Assembly: GCA_018268755.1 (NCBI GenBank)
Contig: JAFDVW010000019.1
Coordinates: 26,348-90,347 of the forward strand
DNA: 64,000 nucleotides
Direction: 5' to 3'
From: Acidobacteriota bacterium
Lineage (GTDB): Bacteria; Acidobacteriota; Terriglobia; Terriglobales; Acidobacteriaceae
The translations under genes and the position numbers were made by a program. This document shows positions 53,040 through 60,912 of this stretch, one piece after another. Positions within the stretch are counted from its first letter, which is position 1. Every line of letters begins with the position of its first letter. The notes beneath the pieces were generated by a model. The model was given only the letters and a program-made list of their open reading frames with translations. It made no database searches and had not been told where the DNA came from.

Positions 53040-54070
53040 CAGTCAAGGCCTCCCACGGTCTTGAGCGCCGGCAGGAGGACGCGGTCGAGTTCTTCATCGC
53101 TGATCGCCGAAGGCTTTACATTGCGGAAGAGGCCCCAGTGCTCGACCAGCTCCACGCTTTGACCCGGCACCAGTTTGGTCATGGGGCCGAGGCTTTCGAT
53201 CTCCAGGAAATCATGGTTGGTGAAGGTCTCAAAGGAACAGCCGAAGTCGGTATAAGTTTTCGAGGGATCGGCGGTGGTGCGCTTGATGAAGGCCTCGCCG
53301 TTCAGCAAGTACGCTCCCCAGGTGTCCGGGTTGAACGAGCCTAGTTTCTGCGGTTCGCTGTTGTTGGGGTCCTGGCGAAGGGTGAGATATTTGCGGGTGA
53401 ACTTCCAGCGCGGGTCGGCCAGATTGGTATAAGCCCACATGACCAGGGGGTTGGTGGCTTCGAGGTTGGCGGGATGATGTCCGCGCGGGGGGAAGCCGAA
53501 GACGGCGGTGCCGCCCTGCGCCATCATGGTCAGGGCCCAGGGCGCGAATTCGAGGGGATAGAGCGTGTGATTGGTGATGCGGTGCGAGACCTTCACGGCG
53601 CTGCCGGAGGCGGCCATGCTGACCTCGATTTCCTTCTGCAATCCAGAGAGGGGCTCGACGGGCTCGCGGGCGATGAGGCCGGTGGGCGTCACTTTGACTT
53701 CGACCGGCACATTATCGGGGGCCCAGGTGACGATGGGATCCTCCGGGGCCTTCCACACCCGGTCGCCGCCGCGGGGCTGGAACTTCTCTTCCCCGCTCTT
53801 GCCGATCTGCTCGCTGAACTCCTTGAAGAGGTTCTGTCCACCGACAAAACCGTAGCGGATGACGCGCGGCCCCACGTCGCCGGTGACGATGACCTCGACT
53901 TCCCCGTTGCTGACGCGATAGCAGTTCTTCCAGCCTTTGTATTCCGTCTTTTCCACTTTTACGGCAGCATGCATTGTCATAGTTGTCAGCACCAGGAAGG
54001 CCAGTACCAGCCGGGACCGGACCAGGAAAAATTGCAAACCAGGAGACAGGAGCTTATGCGACACAACCAT
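53039..54070 (-). CDS. Secreted DUF4380 family protein
   Basis: This 343-residue protein has a signal peptide (about 1-35, RLVLAFLVLTTMTMHAAV) and a DUF4380-type core: YRVSNGEVEVIVTGDVGPRV, then FGFPPRGHHPANL and LEIESLGPMTKLVPGQSVEL. The last part resembles the galactose mutarotase-like sandwich of aldose-1-epimerase relatives, where a GPRV/GRI-type strand and a late acidic residue occur. It may bind or epimerise the released sugar, which is an inference. GGAGGAAC precedes the ATG. Its stop overlaps the symporter start. Confidence 0.78.
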   Translation of the reverse strand: MVVSHKLLSPGLQFFLVRSRLVLAFLVLTTMTMHAAVKVEKTEYKGWKNCYRVSNGEVEVIVTGDVGPRVIRYGFVGGQNLFKEFSEQIGKSGEEKFQPRGGDRVWKAPEDPIVTWAPDNVPVEVKVTPTGLIAREPVEPLSGLQKEIEVSMAASGSAVKVSHRITNHTLYPLEFAPWALTMMAQGGTAVFGFPPRGHHPANLEATNPLVMWAYTNLADPRWKFTRKYLTLRQDPNNSEPQKLGSFNPDTWGAYLLNGEAFIKRTTADPSKTYTDFGCSFETFTNHDFLEIESLGPMTKLVPGQSVELVEHWGLFRNVKPSAISDEELDRVLLPALKTVGGLD

Positions 54071-54092
54071 CGAGTTCCTCCTCGAAGTGAAG

Positions 54093-54118
54093 GGCGCGCG
54101 TCGTCGGGGACGCGCGCC
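54093..54118. other. Stable hairpin inside the GH172-DUF4380 operon
   Basis: GGCGCGCGTC (54093-54102) pairs with GACGCGCGCC (54109-54118) around GTCGGG. It lies just after the GH172 stop codon with no T-run, so it may protect the upstream mRNA or set the GH172:DUF4380 expression ratio rather than end transcription. Confidence 0.6.
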
Positions 54119-54121
54119 GCC

Positions 54122-55270
54122 TTAGTTGACTTCCAGCGAATCTTTGGACGGCAATTTCGGGAACGCATGATGCGGCTCAGCCTGGTACCAGTAGACGACG
54201 GAGGCGATGTCATCCTGCAGCGGCAGATAGCGGCCGCCGCTGCGCCAGCCCAGGGCCTGGATGGTCACGCGCAGGTCATCACTGAAGCGTACGGGATCGG
54301 TAATGTGCCAGCGATACAAGCCGAACCTCTGTTGGGTTTTGTAGAGCCCGTCGGATTGTAATACCTGAATGAGCCCCGAGTAAGGACCGGAAAACTCCAC
54401 ATACTCGTGTTTTTCCGGGTGCTCGAAGTCATAGGAACCGTTGAAGTAGTCTTCCGTGCCGGTGCCGGCGATGGTGGGAAAGTCCTTGTCGCCGTCAATA
54501 TAGAACTTGATTTCGCCTTCTCCCCACCAGCCGTTGTTGTGCACGCCCCAGGCCATGTAGGTGCCGACGTATTGTCCTTTGCCCTTAATTCCGTCCACCA
54601 GGGTGTAGACATCCTTGTAGGGCAGCGGGTTCACGCGGCGGAACTGGGCATGGAAGTAGGCGGCGTCCTTGGGGACCTGGGTGCGGATGAAGTCGATCTG
54701 GTAGTAGACCGACATGGGCTTGTCGTCGAGGTTCTCCATGGTGATGCGGGCTTTGCGGCGGAAGGGCATGGGCCAATAGCAGTTGAAGGCACTGCCGGGA
54801 TTTACGGCTACGGGCAGCGAGCTGATCTGGGCGTATTTGCCCCAGCCCATGCCGAAGAAATCGCCCACCGGCACTTCCACCGAGGGTTCGGTTTCGTCGT
54901 CCCAATACACGCGAAGGATGGAGTAACGCCAGTTGCCGGTGGGAGTCATCCAGATGTGCTGGATGGAGCCGGAGCCGCTAATTTCGGCCAGCGTGAAGGT
55001 CTTGCCGGGATCGATGACCACATAGGGATTGATCTTCCAACCCTGGCCCAGATCGCGGGCGGCTTTGGAGGCGACCCCTTCCTTCGCCATGGCGCCTTTT
55101 CCCTTTTCCCCAGTGAAGTTCTCGGGGCTGATGGAATAGGACTGGGCATCGGAGAGGCGGTAGAGGTTGCTGAGATTGCTGTCAATGCCGCTAAAAGAAC
55201 CGTCCTGGGCGGAAGAAGCCAAGGACAGGGCCAGAAGAAGGGCGAAGGGCAAAAGGATCTTTGCTTTCAT
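54122..55270 (-). CDS. GH172 (DUF2961) glycoside hydrolase, copy 1
   Basis: This 382-residue protein starts at ATG 55270 (GGAG upstream) with a signal peptide (ILLPFALLLALSLASSAQ). DUF2961 proteins are now placed in GH172, whose studied members act on alpha-D-fructofuranosides or alpha-D-arabinofuranosides. Visible family blocks are IQHIWMTPTGNWRYSILRVYW, EVPVGDFFGMGWG, WPMPFRRKARITMEN and the pair of glutamates in WWGEGEIKFYIDGD (about 252) and GTGTEDYFNGSYDF (about 273), which I take as the catalytic residues. An inverted operator-like 15-mer lies 32-46 bases upstream. It is the first gene of the DUF4380-symporter unit. Confidence 0.92.
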   Translation of the reverse strand: MKAKILLPFALLLALSLASSAQDGSFSGIDSNLSNLYRLSDAQSYSISPENFTGEKGKGAMAKEGVASKAARDLGQGWKINPYVVIDPGKTFTLAEISGSGSIQHIWMTPTGNWRYSILRVYWDDETEPSVEVPVGDFFGMGWGKYAQISSLPVAVNPGSAFNCYWPMPFRRKARITMENLDDKPMSVYYQIDFIRTQVPKDAAYFHAQFRRVNPLPYKDVYTLVDGIKGKGQYVGTYMAWGVHNNGWWGEGEIKFYIDGDKDFPTIAGTGTEDYFNGSYDFEHPEKHEYVEFSGPYSGLIQVLQSDGLYKTQQRFGLYRWHITDPVRFSDDLRVTIQALGWRSGGRYLPLQDDIASVVYWYQAEPHHAFPKLPSKDSLEVN

Positions 55271-55301
55271 AGGAATGCTCCCGAGATGGCGGTCAGGATA
55301 G

Positions 55302-55316
55302 AAATCGTAACGTTTC
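55302..55316. promoter_or_regulatory. Probable LacI-family operator, GH172 side
   Basis: AAATCGTAACGTTTC is the exact reverse complement of the 15-mer at 55407-55421. It has the AACGTT centre typical of LacI-family operators and lies 32-46 bases upstream of the GH172 start codon. Confidence 0.7.
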
Positions 55317-55406
55317 AATAAACTGCTCTTCGTGCCGGAAAAAGAAAAAAATAAGCGTTAAATCAAGCCCTTAGGCTTTTACAGGAAGGCCATTGCGGTG
55401 TCAAGC

Positions 55407-55421
55407 GAAACGTTACGATTT
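55407..55421. promoter_or_regulatory. Probable LacI-family operator, lacI side
   Basis: GAAACGTTACGATTT, the inverted twin of the site at 55302-55316, lies 77-91 bases upstream of the regulator's start codon. The two centres are 105 bases apart, so a tetramer or two dimers could loop the divergent promoter region and also autoregulate. Confidence 0.7.
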
Positions 55422-55497
55422 TGCTTTTTTGGGCCGATCTACGAGCTTTCATGCTACATTTTGGCCACAGGCGCCCGTAAGGCGGGGTGCATGCTTG

Positions 55498-56526
55498 ATG
55501 GCCATCAAACCCAGAGCGAAATACACCATGCGAGATGTGGCCCGGTTGGCCGGGGTCTCCACTTCCACCGTGTCAGCGGTCATCAATGGCAGCGTGCCGG
55601 TCAGCTCGGCGCGGGCGGAAAAAGTGCGGGCCGCCATGGCCGCGCTGGATTATCACCCGGACGAAGTGGCCCGCAGCCTGAAGACCGGCCGGACCAACGT
55701 CGTCGGGGTCATTGTCCCTGACATCACCAACGCGTTTTATCCCGAGGTGGTGCGCGGGGTGGAGGAAGCGGCCGGCAAGGCCGGATACTCGGTGCTGCTG
55801 TGCGATTCCAGCGAAGACGCGCGCACCGAGGAAAAGCATCTGAATACTTTGTTCGCGCGGCGCGTGGATGGAGTGCTGCTGGCGTGCTGCGCCCACTCCA
55901 CAGCTTACGACACCATGGTGCGGCGGCGCTTCCCCATGGTGTTTGTGGACCGCGTGCCGGCGGCGGCGCCGGAAGGCACCATCGCCACCGACAATGTGGG
56001 GAGCGGGGCGATGGCGGCACGGCACCTGATTGCGCTGGGCCATGAGCGCATCGCCATGCTGGCGGGCAACCTGGAGCTCTCCCCGCACCGCGACCGGCTG
56101 GAAGGGTTTCGCAAGGCCATGCAGGAGGCGAACCTGCCCATCCGCGATGAATACCTGATCAGCGGGGGCGTGCAGGTGCAGGACGGCGATGACGCCGGCG
56201 TGCAACTGCTGGCGCTCCATCCCCGGCCCACGGCGATCATGGTCAGCAACAATCAGCTTTTCCTTGGACTGCTGCAGGCCTTGGAGAGGCGCCAGGTGCG
56301 CATTCCAGAAGAGGTCAGCGTGGTGGGATTTGACGACCACGTGTGGAACGCGCACTTTCATCCCAGCCTGACAGCGGTGGCGCAGGCGACCTTCGAGATG
56401 GGACGCCGCGGCTTTGAGCTGCTGCAACACATCATGGGCCGCAAGCCGGGCGAGGAGTTGCCGGAAAAGCATGTGCGGCTGGAAGCAGAGCTGCGCGTGA
56501 GGAATTCCACGGGGAGAGCGGGATAG
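55498..56526 (+). CDS. LacI-family transcriptional regulator
   Basis: This 342-residue protein has the LacI helix-turn-helix and hinge (YTMRDVARLAGVSTSTVSAV, then ALDYHPDEVARSLKTGRT) and a periplasmic-binding-protein-like sugar-sensing domain (NVVGVIVPDITNAFYPEVV, VDGVLLACC, VVGFDDHVWNAHFHPSLTAV). ATG 55498 gives the usual short N-terminus. It is divergent from GH172 copy 1, with two inverted copies of a candidate operator between them, and it probably represses the locus until a sugar product appears. The effector is unknown. Confidence 0.92.
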   Translation: MAIKPRAKYTMRDVARLAGVSTSTVSAVINGSVPVSSARAEKVRAAMAALDYHPDEVARSLKTGRTNVVGVIVPDITNAFYPEVVRGVEEAAGKAGYSVLLCDSSEDARTEEKHLNTLFARRVDGVLLACCAHSTAYDTMVRRRFPMVFVDRVPAAAPEGTIATDNVGSGAMAARHLIALGHERIAMLAGNLELSPHRDRLEGFRKAMQEANLPIRDEYLISGGVQVQDGDDAGVQLLALHPRPTAIMVSNNQLFLGLLQALERRQVRIPEEVSVVGFDDHVWNAHFHPSLTAVAQATFEMGRRGFELLQHIMGRKPGEELPEKHVRLEAELRVRNSTGRAG

Positions 56527-56534
56527 AGACGAGC

Positions 56535-56640
56535 TCTTCCGCATGGAGCTTCGCTCCACCGGACAGCCGAGCGGGCTGTCCCTACGTGAGCAGAGACGTA
56601 AGCGGAGAGCGGGCGAAACGCCCGCTCCCACACGGCTTGT
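56535..56640. repeat. Short palindromes between convergent lacI and GH38 genes
   Basis: GGAGCTTCGCTCC (about 56544-56556), GGACAGCCGAGCGGGCTGTCC (as GGACAGCC/GGCTGTCC, about 56561-56581) and GAGCGGGCGAAACGCCCGCTC (as GAGCGGGCG/CGCCCGCTC, about 56608-56628) lie in a row. The last is a family A variant. They may serve as terminators for both genes. Confidence 0.7.
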
Positions 56641-56651
56641 GCTCTCGCAAG

Positions 56652-59600
56652 CTACTTCTGCGGATAGTCCACGCGCACGGTCACGATCTCAAAGGGGTGC
56701 ACCGGCACGGTGAACTGGTTGTCCTGCCATGGCAAGGGCGAGCCTTCCGCTTTCTCCATGAGGTTGGTGGCCACCGCGGACGTGCCGCCCTCCGGCACAT
56801 GCACGGTCACATTGCCGCTCTTCCCTGCCCACTCAAAGAAACGGAAAAGTAAGCCATTGTCGTCCTCGGCTTTTTTCACCGCGGTGAGAACCACATTGGG
56901 CTGATCGAGGCTCACATAAGAGTGCTCCGCCGGCAGTTTGCCATCGTGCACCTGGGCCTGCGCGGCATGCAGCGTGTAGTTGAACTCATAGCCGCGACGC
57001 ATGGAGAGGGCCTGCTTCCAGTCTCCGGCGTGAGGATAGAGCGAATAGGTAAAACGCTGGCGCCCCTGGTCGGCTTCCGGGTCGGGTGAAGTGGGGGAGC
57101 GCAGCAAGGAAAGGCGCAGCACGTTGGCTTTGGCGTCGTATCCGTACTTAGCTTCGTTGATCAGACTGACGCCGTGCTGACCGTCGCCCAGGTCCGCCCA
57201 GCGGATGGCCGGGACCTCAAACTTCGCGGACTCCCAGCTATTGTTGCGGGTAGTGGGGCGCTGGATGGTCCCGTAGGCAATTTCGTAAGTGGCCTGCGGA
57301 CTGGAAGCGGCCAGCGGGAAGGCCGCTTTGAGCAGAATGTGGCGCTCATGCCAATCGATGTCGTTGGCGACATCGACGCGGTCGAGGCCGGCGTAGAGGC
57401 TGATCTCCTGCACAAACTTGGACTGCTGCCAGGTGCGGGCCACGCGAATGGTGGCGCGCAATGGGCCTTTTTCGGTGAGCGTCACCGAGTCGGCCATCTT
57501 CAATTCGGTAAATTCCTTTTCGAAGTCGGCGTCAATGTTCCAGGCGTCGTATTCTTTGGGATTGTCTTTGAAAGCAATCAGGCCATTGCCGCAAGCGCCG
57601 GCCGCCAGCGATTCAAAGTGGGAGCGCTTATCGAAAATGCTGGTGATACAGCCGGTCTTGGGATCGACCACAACGCGCAAGGCGCCGTTTTCCAGCGTGA
57701 GGCCGTTGACCATGAGATCGCTTTTCGGCTGCGCTTTGCCGGAAGTGGCCTGAAACAGCTTGTATCCCAGGGAAGGAACCTGCTCGGCACGAAGCAGGAC
57801 GCGATAGGTATGGGTCGCAGGGTTGCTGGAAAGCACCTGGATGGCTTGCGGCGCGCCGCGGGCATCCAGTATGGAGAGATCTCCCCGTGCGGCTTCGGAC
57901 AACTGGACTTCGGCAGTCACCAGATCGGTGCGCACCCAGGCGAGGGGGTTCCACACGATCAGAGGAACTCCGCCGAGAGAGCGGGTGTTGACCTCGCGCT
58001 CCAGGGTCTGCAAGGCGCGGGCATCCGACTCCTCGGCGGTCCAGCGGACAGCATCGTAGTCTTGTTGCGCGTCCTTGTAGATGATGCCGATGCCGGAGCC
58101 GGCGGCGAGATCGTGGAATTGCCCGAAGGCGATTTTCTTCCAGGCCTCGTTGAAGGCATGGCCGGGATAGGGCACGCCGCGTAGCCAGGCCAGCGAGGCA
58201 TACTTCTCGGCGTTCAGCAATTGCTCTTCGCTCTCGCGCATGTTGCGCTTGTGTTGGGCCTGGGTAGTGAATACCCCGCGATGGAACTCGAGGTAGAGCT
58301 CATCGTTCCACACCGGCACAGAGATCTTGCCGGAAGGCGGGGCAGGCAGCTGAGGACCTTTGGCTGCGATCGACTGATAGTTCCAGACTGGAAGGTTGGC
58401 CCGGTCGACCTTGCCTTCCACCTGGGAGAAAAATTCCTGCGCCACCCCGAAGTGCAGCTTGGGGAACACGCGCTGCGGAGACTCCCAACCCAGGCCGCGG
58501 TCGAGCATTTCCCGGGTCGGGCCTCCCCCGTGGTCGCCCACGCCATAGAGGTGCAGGATCTCGGGCAAGCCGGGGGCGAGAGAGCGGCCCTGGGTGAAAT
58601 CGGCGCTCAAGCGCAAGGGATCAATGGAACCCACGTAGCCACGGGGAAAATAGGTGAGTATGCGGCTGCCATCGGGCGATTGCCACCAGAACAATTTCAG
58701 GGGAAGCTGGTTGGTCTCATTCCAGCTCATTTTCTGGGTGACGAAGTAGTCTATGCCGGACTTTTTGTAGATTTGCGGCAGCTGCCAGGTATAGCCGAAA
58801 GAATCAGGGTTCCAGCCGATGCGCACATCCACGCCGAATTTCTGCTGGAAGTAACGCTTGCCCACCAGCAACTGGCGCACCAGGGATTCGCCGTCCGGCA
58901 TGTTGAGGTCGGGCTCGACCCACATGCCGCCGACCAGCTCCCAGCGGCCTTGCTGGACGCGCTGTTTAATTTCGTCAAACAGCGCGGGATACTTTTGTTC
59001 CATCCACTCGCTGTATTGGGCGGCAGACTGGCTGAAGGTGTAGCGCGGATACTCGCTCATCAGTTGCACTGCGGAGCCAAAGGTGCGGCGGACGACGTCC
59101 ACCGTTTCGCTGGCCGGCCAGAGCCAAGCGGCGTCGATGTGGGCGTTGCCCGCCGCTTGCACGGTGAGTCCCTTGAGCTGGGCGCGCACCGGATCCAGCA
59201 AGGCATGGGCCTGATTGAGCGAAGCGTCGAAGGCCGCCTGGTCGCCGCGGGCCAGGGCCTGCAAGTTGACGGCGGCGGCCGCAGACTCGACGGTGCGCAG
59301 GGTGGATGCCGCATCATTCGCCGCGGAGGGCCCTAGCTCTCCGGCTACGGAAAGCTCCTGGGCGGTCACCAGCGGGCTGGGACGATTGGCATTGGCCTCG
59401 ATGTTGAGGCGGGCGCCGCTGAAATATTTTTGCTCGGCGGCGCGCAGGGTCTTCACCGCGACCAAAACTTTGTCCCCGGGTTTTGCGTTCTCGAAGAGAA
59501 CCACCGGCTCTAAATCTTCGCCCAGGGCCACGCGGCGGCCGTTGAAGTACACAGCCTGCGCACCCATGCCGGAGGCGCCGATATCGAACTGGAACCAGAT

Positions 59601-59945
59601 TTTTGCGCCGGTCAGGTCGTACCCGTTCAGGGTTTTGGGCACTTCGATCCAGCGGCGATACCAGCAAGCTTCACTGGGACCGCGGGAGGGCGCTTTGACG
59701 GTTTCCCATTGCGAGTCATCCAAATCGGGAGACTCGGCGTGCGCGAGGTCGCCCGGATGCAGCTTCCACTCTTCAGCGGGCAGCACACCCAGGGGCGTGA
59801 GGACATCCACCACTTTCTGGACGGAAGCGGGAAGAACGGATTTATCAGTGTCCTGCGCCTGCGCCGTGATGGAAGAAAAAGCGATAAAAGCGGCAAACAC
59901 CAGCGATAAAAATGCTGAACAAAAGGTCCTTGTTCTCTCTTTCAT
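56652..59945 (-). CDS. Secreted GH38 alpha-mannosidase
   Basis: This 1097-residue protein starts at ATG 59945 with a signal peptide (TFCSAFLSLVFAAFIAFSS then ITAQAQ). An N-terminal sugar-binding beta domain (about 60-180) precedes the GH38 catalytic domain with GNAHIDAAWLWP (about 266-277), WVEPDLNMPDGES and the nucleophile Asp in GWNPDSFGYTW (about 379). The C-terminal half has the GH38 mid and beta-sandwich domains (IDWHERHILLKAAFPLA, RYGYDAKANVL-like segments). It should remove alpha-mannose residues from a glycan. It lies in the same direction as the SDR gene, but a hairpin at 60061-60087 separates them. Confidence 0.93.
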   Translation of the reverse strand: MKERTRTFCSAFLSLVFAAFIAFSSITAQAQDTDKSVLPASVQKVVDVLTPLGVLPAEEWKLHPGDLAHAESPDLDDSQWETVKAPSRGPSEACWYRRWIEVPKTLNGYDLTGAKIWFQFDIGASGMGAQAVYFNGRRVALGEDLEPVVLFENAKPGDKVLVAVKTLRAAEQKYFSGARLNIEANANRPSPLVTAQELSVAGELGPSAANDAASTLRTVESAAAAVNLQALARGDQAAFDASLNQAHALLDPVRAQLKGLTVQAAGNAHIDAAWLWPASETVDVVRRTFGSAVQLMSEYPRYTFSQSAAQYSEWMEQKYPALFDEIKQRVQQGRWELVGGMWVEPDLNMPDGESLVRQLLVGKRYFQQKFGVDVRIGWNPDSFGYTWQLPQIYKKSGIDYFVTQKMSWNETNQLPLKLFWWQSPDGSRILTYFPRGYVGSIDPLRLSADFTQGRSLAPGLPEILHLYGVGDHGGGPTREMLDRGLGWESPQRVFPKLHFGVAQEFFSQVEGKVDRANLPVWNYQSIAAKGPQLPAPPSGKISVPVWNDELYLEFHRGVFTTQAQHKRNMRESEEQLLNAEKYASLAWLRGVPYPGHAFNEAWKKIAFGQFHDLAAGSGIGIIYKDAQQDYDAVRWTAEESDARALQTLEREVNTRSLGGVPLIVWNPLAWVRTDLVTAEVQLSEAARGDLSILDARGAPQAIQVLSSNPATHTYRVLLRAEQVPSLGYKLFQATSGKAQPKSDLMVNGLTLENGALRVVVDPKTGCITSIFDKRSHFESLAAGACGNGLIAFKDNPKEYDAWNIDADFEKEFTELKMADSVTLTEKGPLRATIRVARTWQQSKFVQEISLYAGLDRVDVANDIDWHERHILLKAAFPLAASSPQATYEIAYGTIQRPTTRNNSWESAKFEVPAIRWADLGDGQHGVSLINEAKYGYDAKANVLRLSLLRSPTSPDPEADQGRQRFTYSLYPHAGDWKQALSMRRGYEFNYTLHAAQAQVHDGKLPAEHSYVSLDQPNVVLTAVKKAEDDNGLLFRFFEWAGKSGNVTVHVPEGGTSAVATNLMEKAEGSPLPWQDNQFTVPVHPFEIVTVRVDYPQK

Positions 59946-60060
59946 TCCTAAAAATACAAATTCCATAATGCCCCCTTCGCTAAGCTTTGATGACCCGTAA
60001 GAATCTGCATAATCAACAAGAATCTACACCGGAAGGAACAGGAAGGGAATGGAGGAAACA

Positions 60061-60087
60061 GGAACATCTCACGGCATGAGATGTTCC
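60061..60087 (-). terminator. Hairpin after the SDR gene
   Basis: GGAACATCTCA (60061-60071) pairs with TGAGATGTTCC (60077-60087). On the minus strand it is followed by TGTTTCCTCC, a weak T-tract. It probably ends the SDR transcript before the GH38 gene. Confidence 0.6.
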
Positions 60088-60107
60088 CGCAGGCAAAGAA
60101 AATCTGT

Positions 60108-60875
60108 TCAGCCCTGGGCGAGGATACCGCCATCGACGGCGAGGCTGGTGCCGGTGATGTAGCCGGCGAACTCGGAGGCCAGGAAGAGCACGCCGCGCCC
60201 GACTTCTTCCGGCGTGGCCAGACGTTTCAATGGAATGCTATCCAGAAGTTTGCGGCGCGTTTCCTCGGGATTGGCCGAGTCCTCAATATAGCCGCGTACC
60301 AGCCGGGTGTCGGTGGCCCCGGGAATGATGCAGTTGACGCGGATGCCGTCTTTGGCGAGATCCAGCGCCAGGCCGCGCATGTAGGCCAGTTCCCCGCCCT
60401 TGGTGGCGGCATAGGCGGAGCAATTGGGATAGGTCACGAGGGCATGGCCGGAGGAGCTGATAATGATGGCGCCCTTTTTCTGCCTGCGCATGACGAGAGC
60501 CACATACTTGCAGGTGAGGAAGACGCCTTTCAGATTCACGCTGTGCAGGAGGTCCCACTCCTGCTCGGTAATTTCGGTGGCTTCTTTGTTGATCTGCACC
60601 GCCGCATTGGCATGGAGAATATCAATGCGCTGGTAGCGGGCCACCACCGCTTCGACCATCTTCTGGACCGAAGACGACTGGCTGACATCGCACTGCACGG
60701 CAAAAGCCTTGCGACCCGCCGCGGTGATTTCGCCGGCAGCTTTTTCGGCCGCGGCGCCATCCACATCAGCCACCACAACTACTGCGCCTTCGGCGGCGAA
60801 GACGTCCGCGGTGGCGCGGCCGATGCCGTTCCCGGCCCCGGTAATGATGACAACTTTATCTTTTACTCCCCACAT
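60108..60875 (-). CDS. Short-chain dehydrogenase/reductase (SDR), probable sugar dehydrogenase
   Basis: This 255-residue protein starts at ATG 60875 and has the classical SDR features: VVIITGAGNGIGRATADVF (NAD(P)-binding), ADVDG after strand 2 (Asp suggests NAD preference), ANAAV in the NAG position, catalytic Ser in IIISSSGHALV and Tyr-Lys in YAATKGG, and GYITGTSLAVDGG. It resembles sugar and polyol dehydrogenases. With sugar hydrolases and an aldolase-fold protein around, oxidation of the released sugar is plausible. The upstream GH172 gene in the same direction ends 37 bases before it. Confidence 0.9.
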   Translation of the reverse strand: MWGVKDKVVIITGAGNGIGRATADVFAAEGAVVVVADVDGAAAEKAAGEITAAGRKAFAVQCDVSQSSSVQKMVEAVVARYQRIDILHANAAVQINKEATEITEQEWDLLHSVNLKGVFLTCKYVALVMRRQKKGAIIISSSGHALVTYPNCSAYAATKGGELAYMRGLALDLAKDGIRVNCIIPGATDTRLVRGYIEDSANPEETRRKLLDSIPLKRLATPEEVGRGVLFLASEFAGYITGTSLAVDGGILAQG

Positions 60876-60912
60876 GGGCTTCTTTCTCCGTTCAACATTT
60901 GAGCTACAGGGC

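Noticed and set aside
51279-53162. 627-residue open frame opposite the symporter gene
   Set aside because: The product is a charged, Gly/His/Asp-rich sequence with no fold-like pattern, while the other strand encodes an SSS transporter with coupled neighbours.
54407-55321. 304-residue plus-strand frame opposite GH172 copy 1
   Set aside because: The minus strand encodes a secreted GH172 protein with both catalytic glutamates; this frame is antisense shadow and would also cross the operator.
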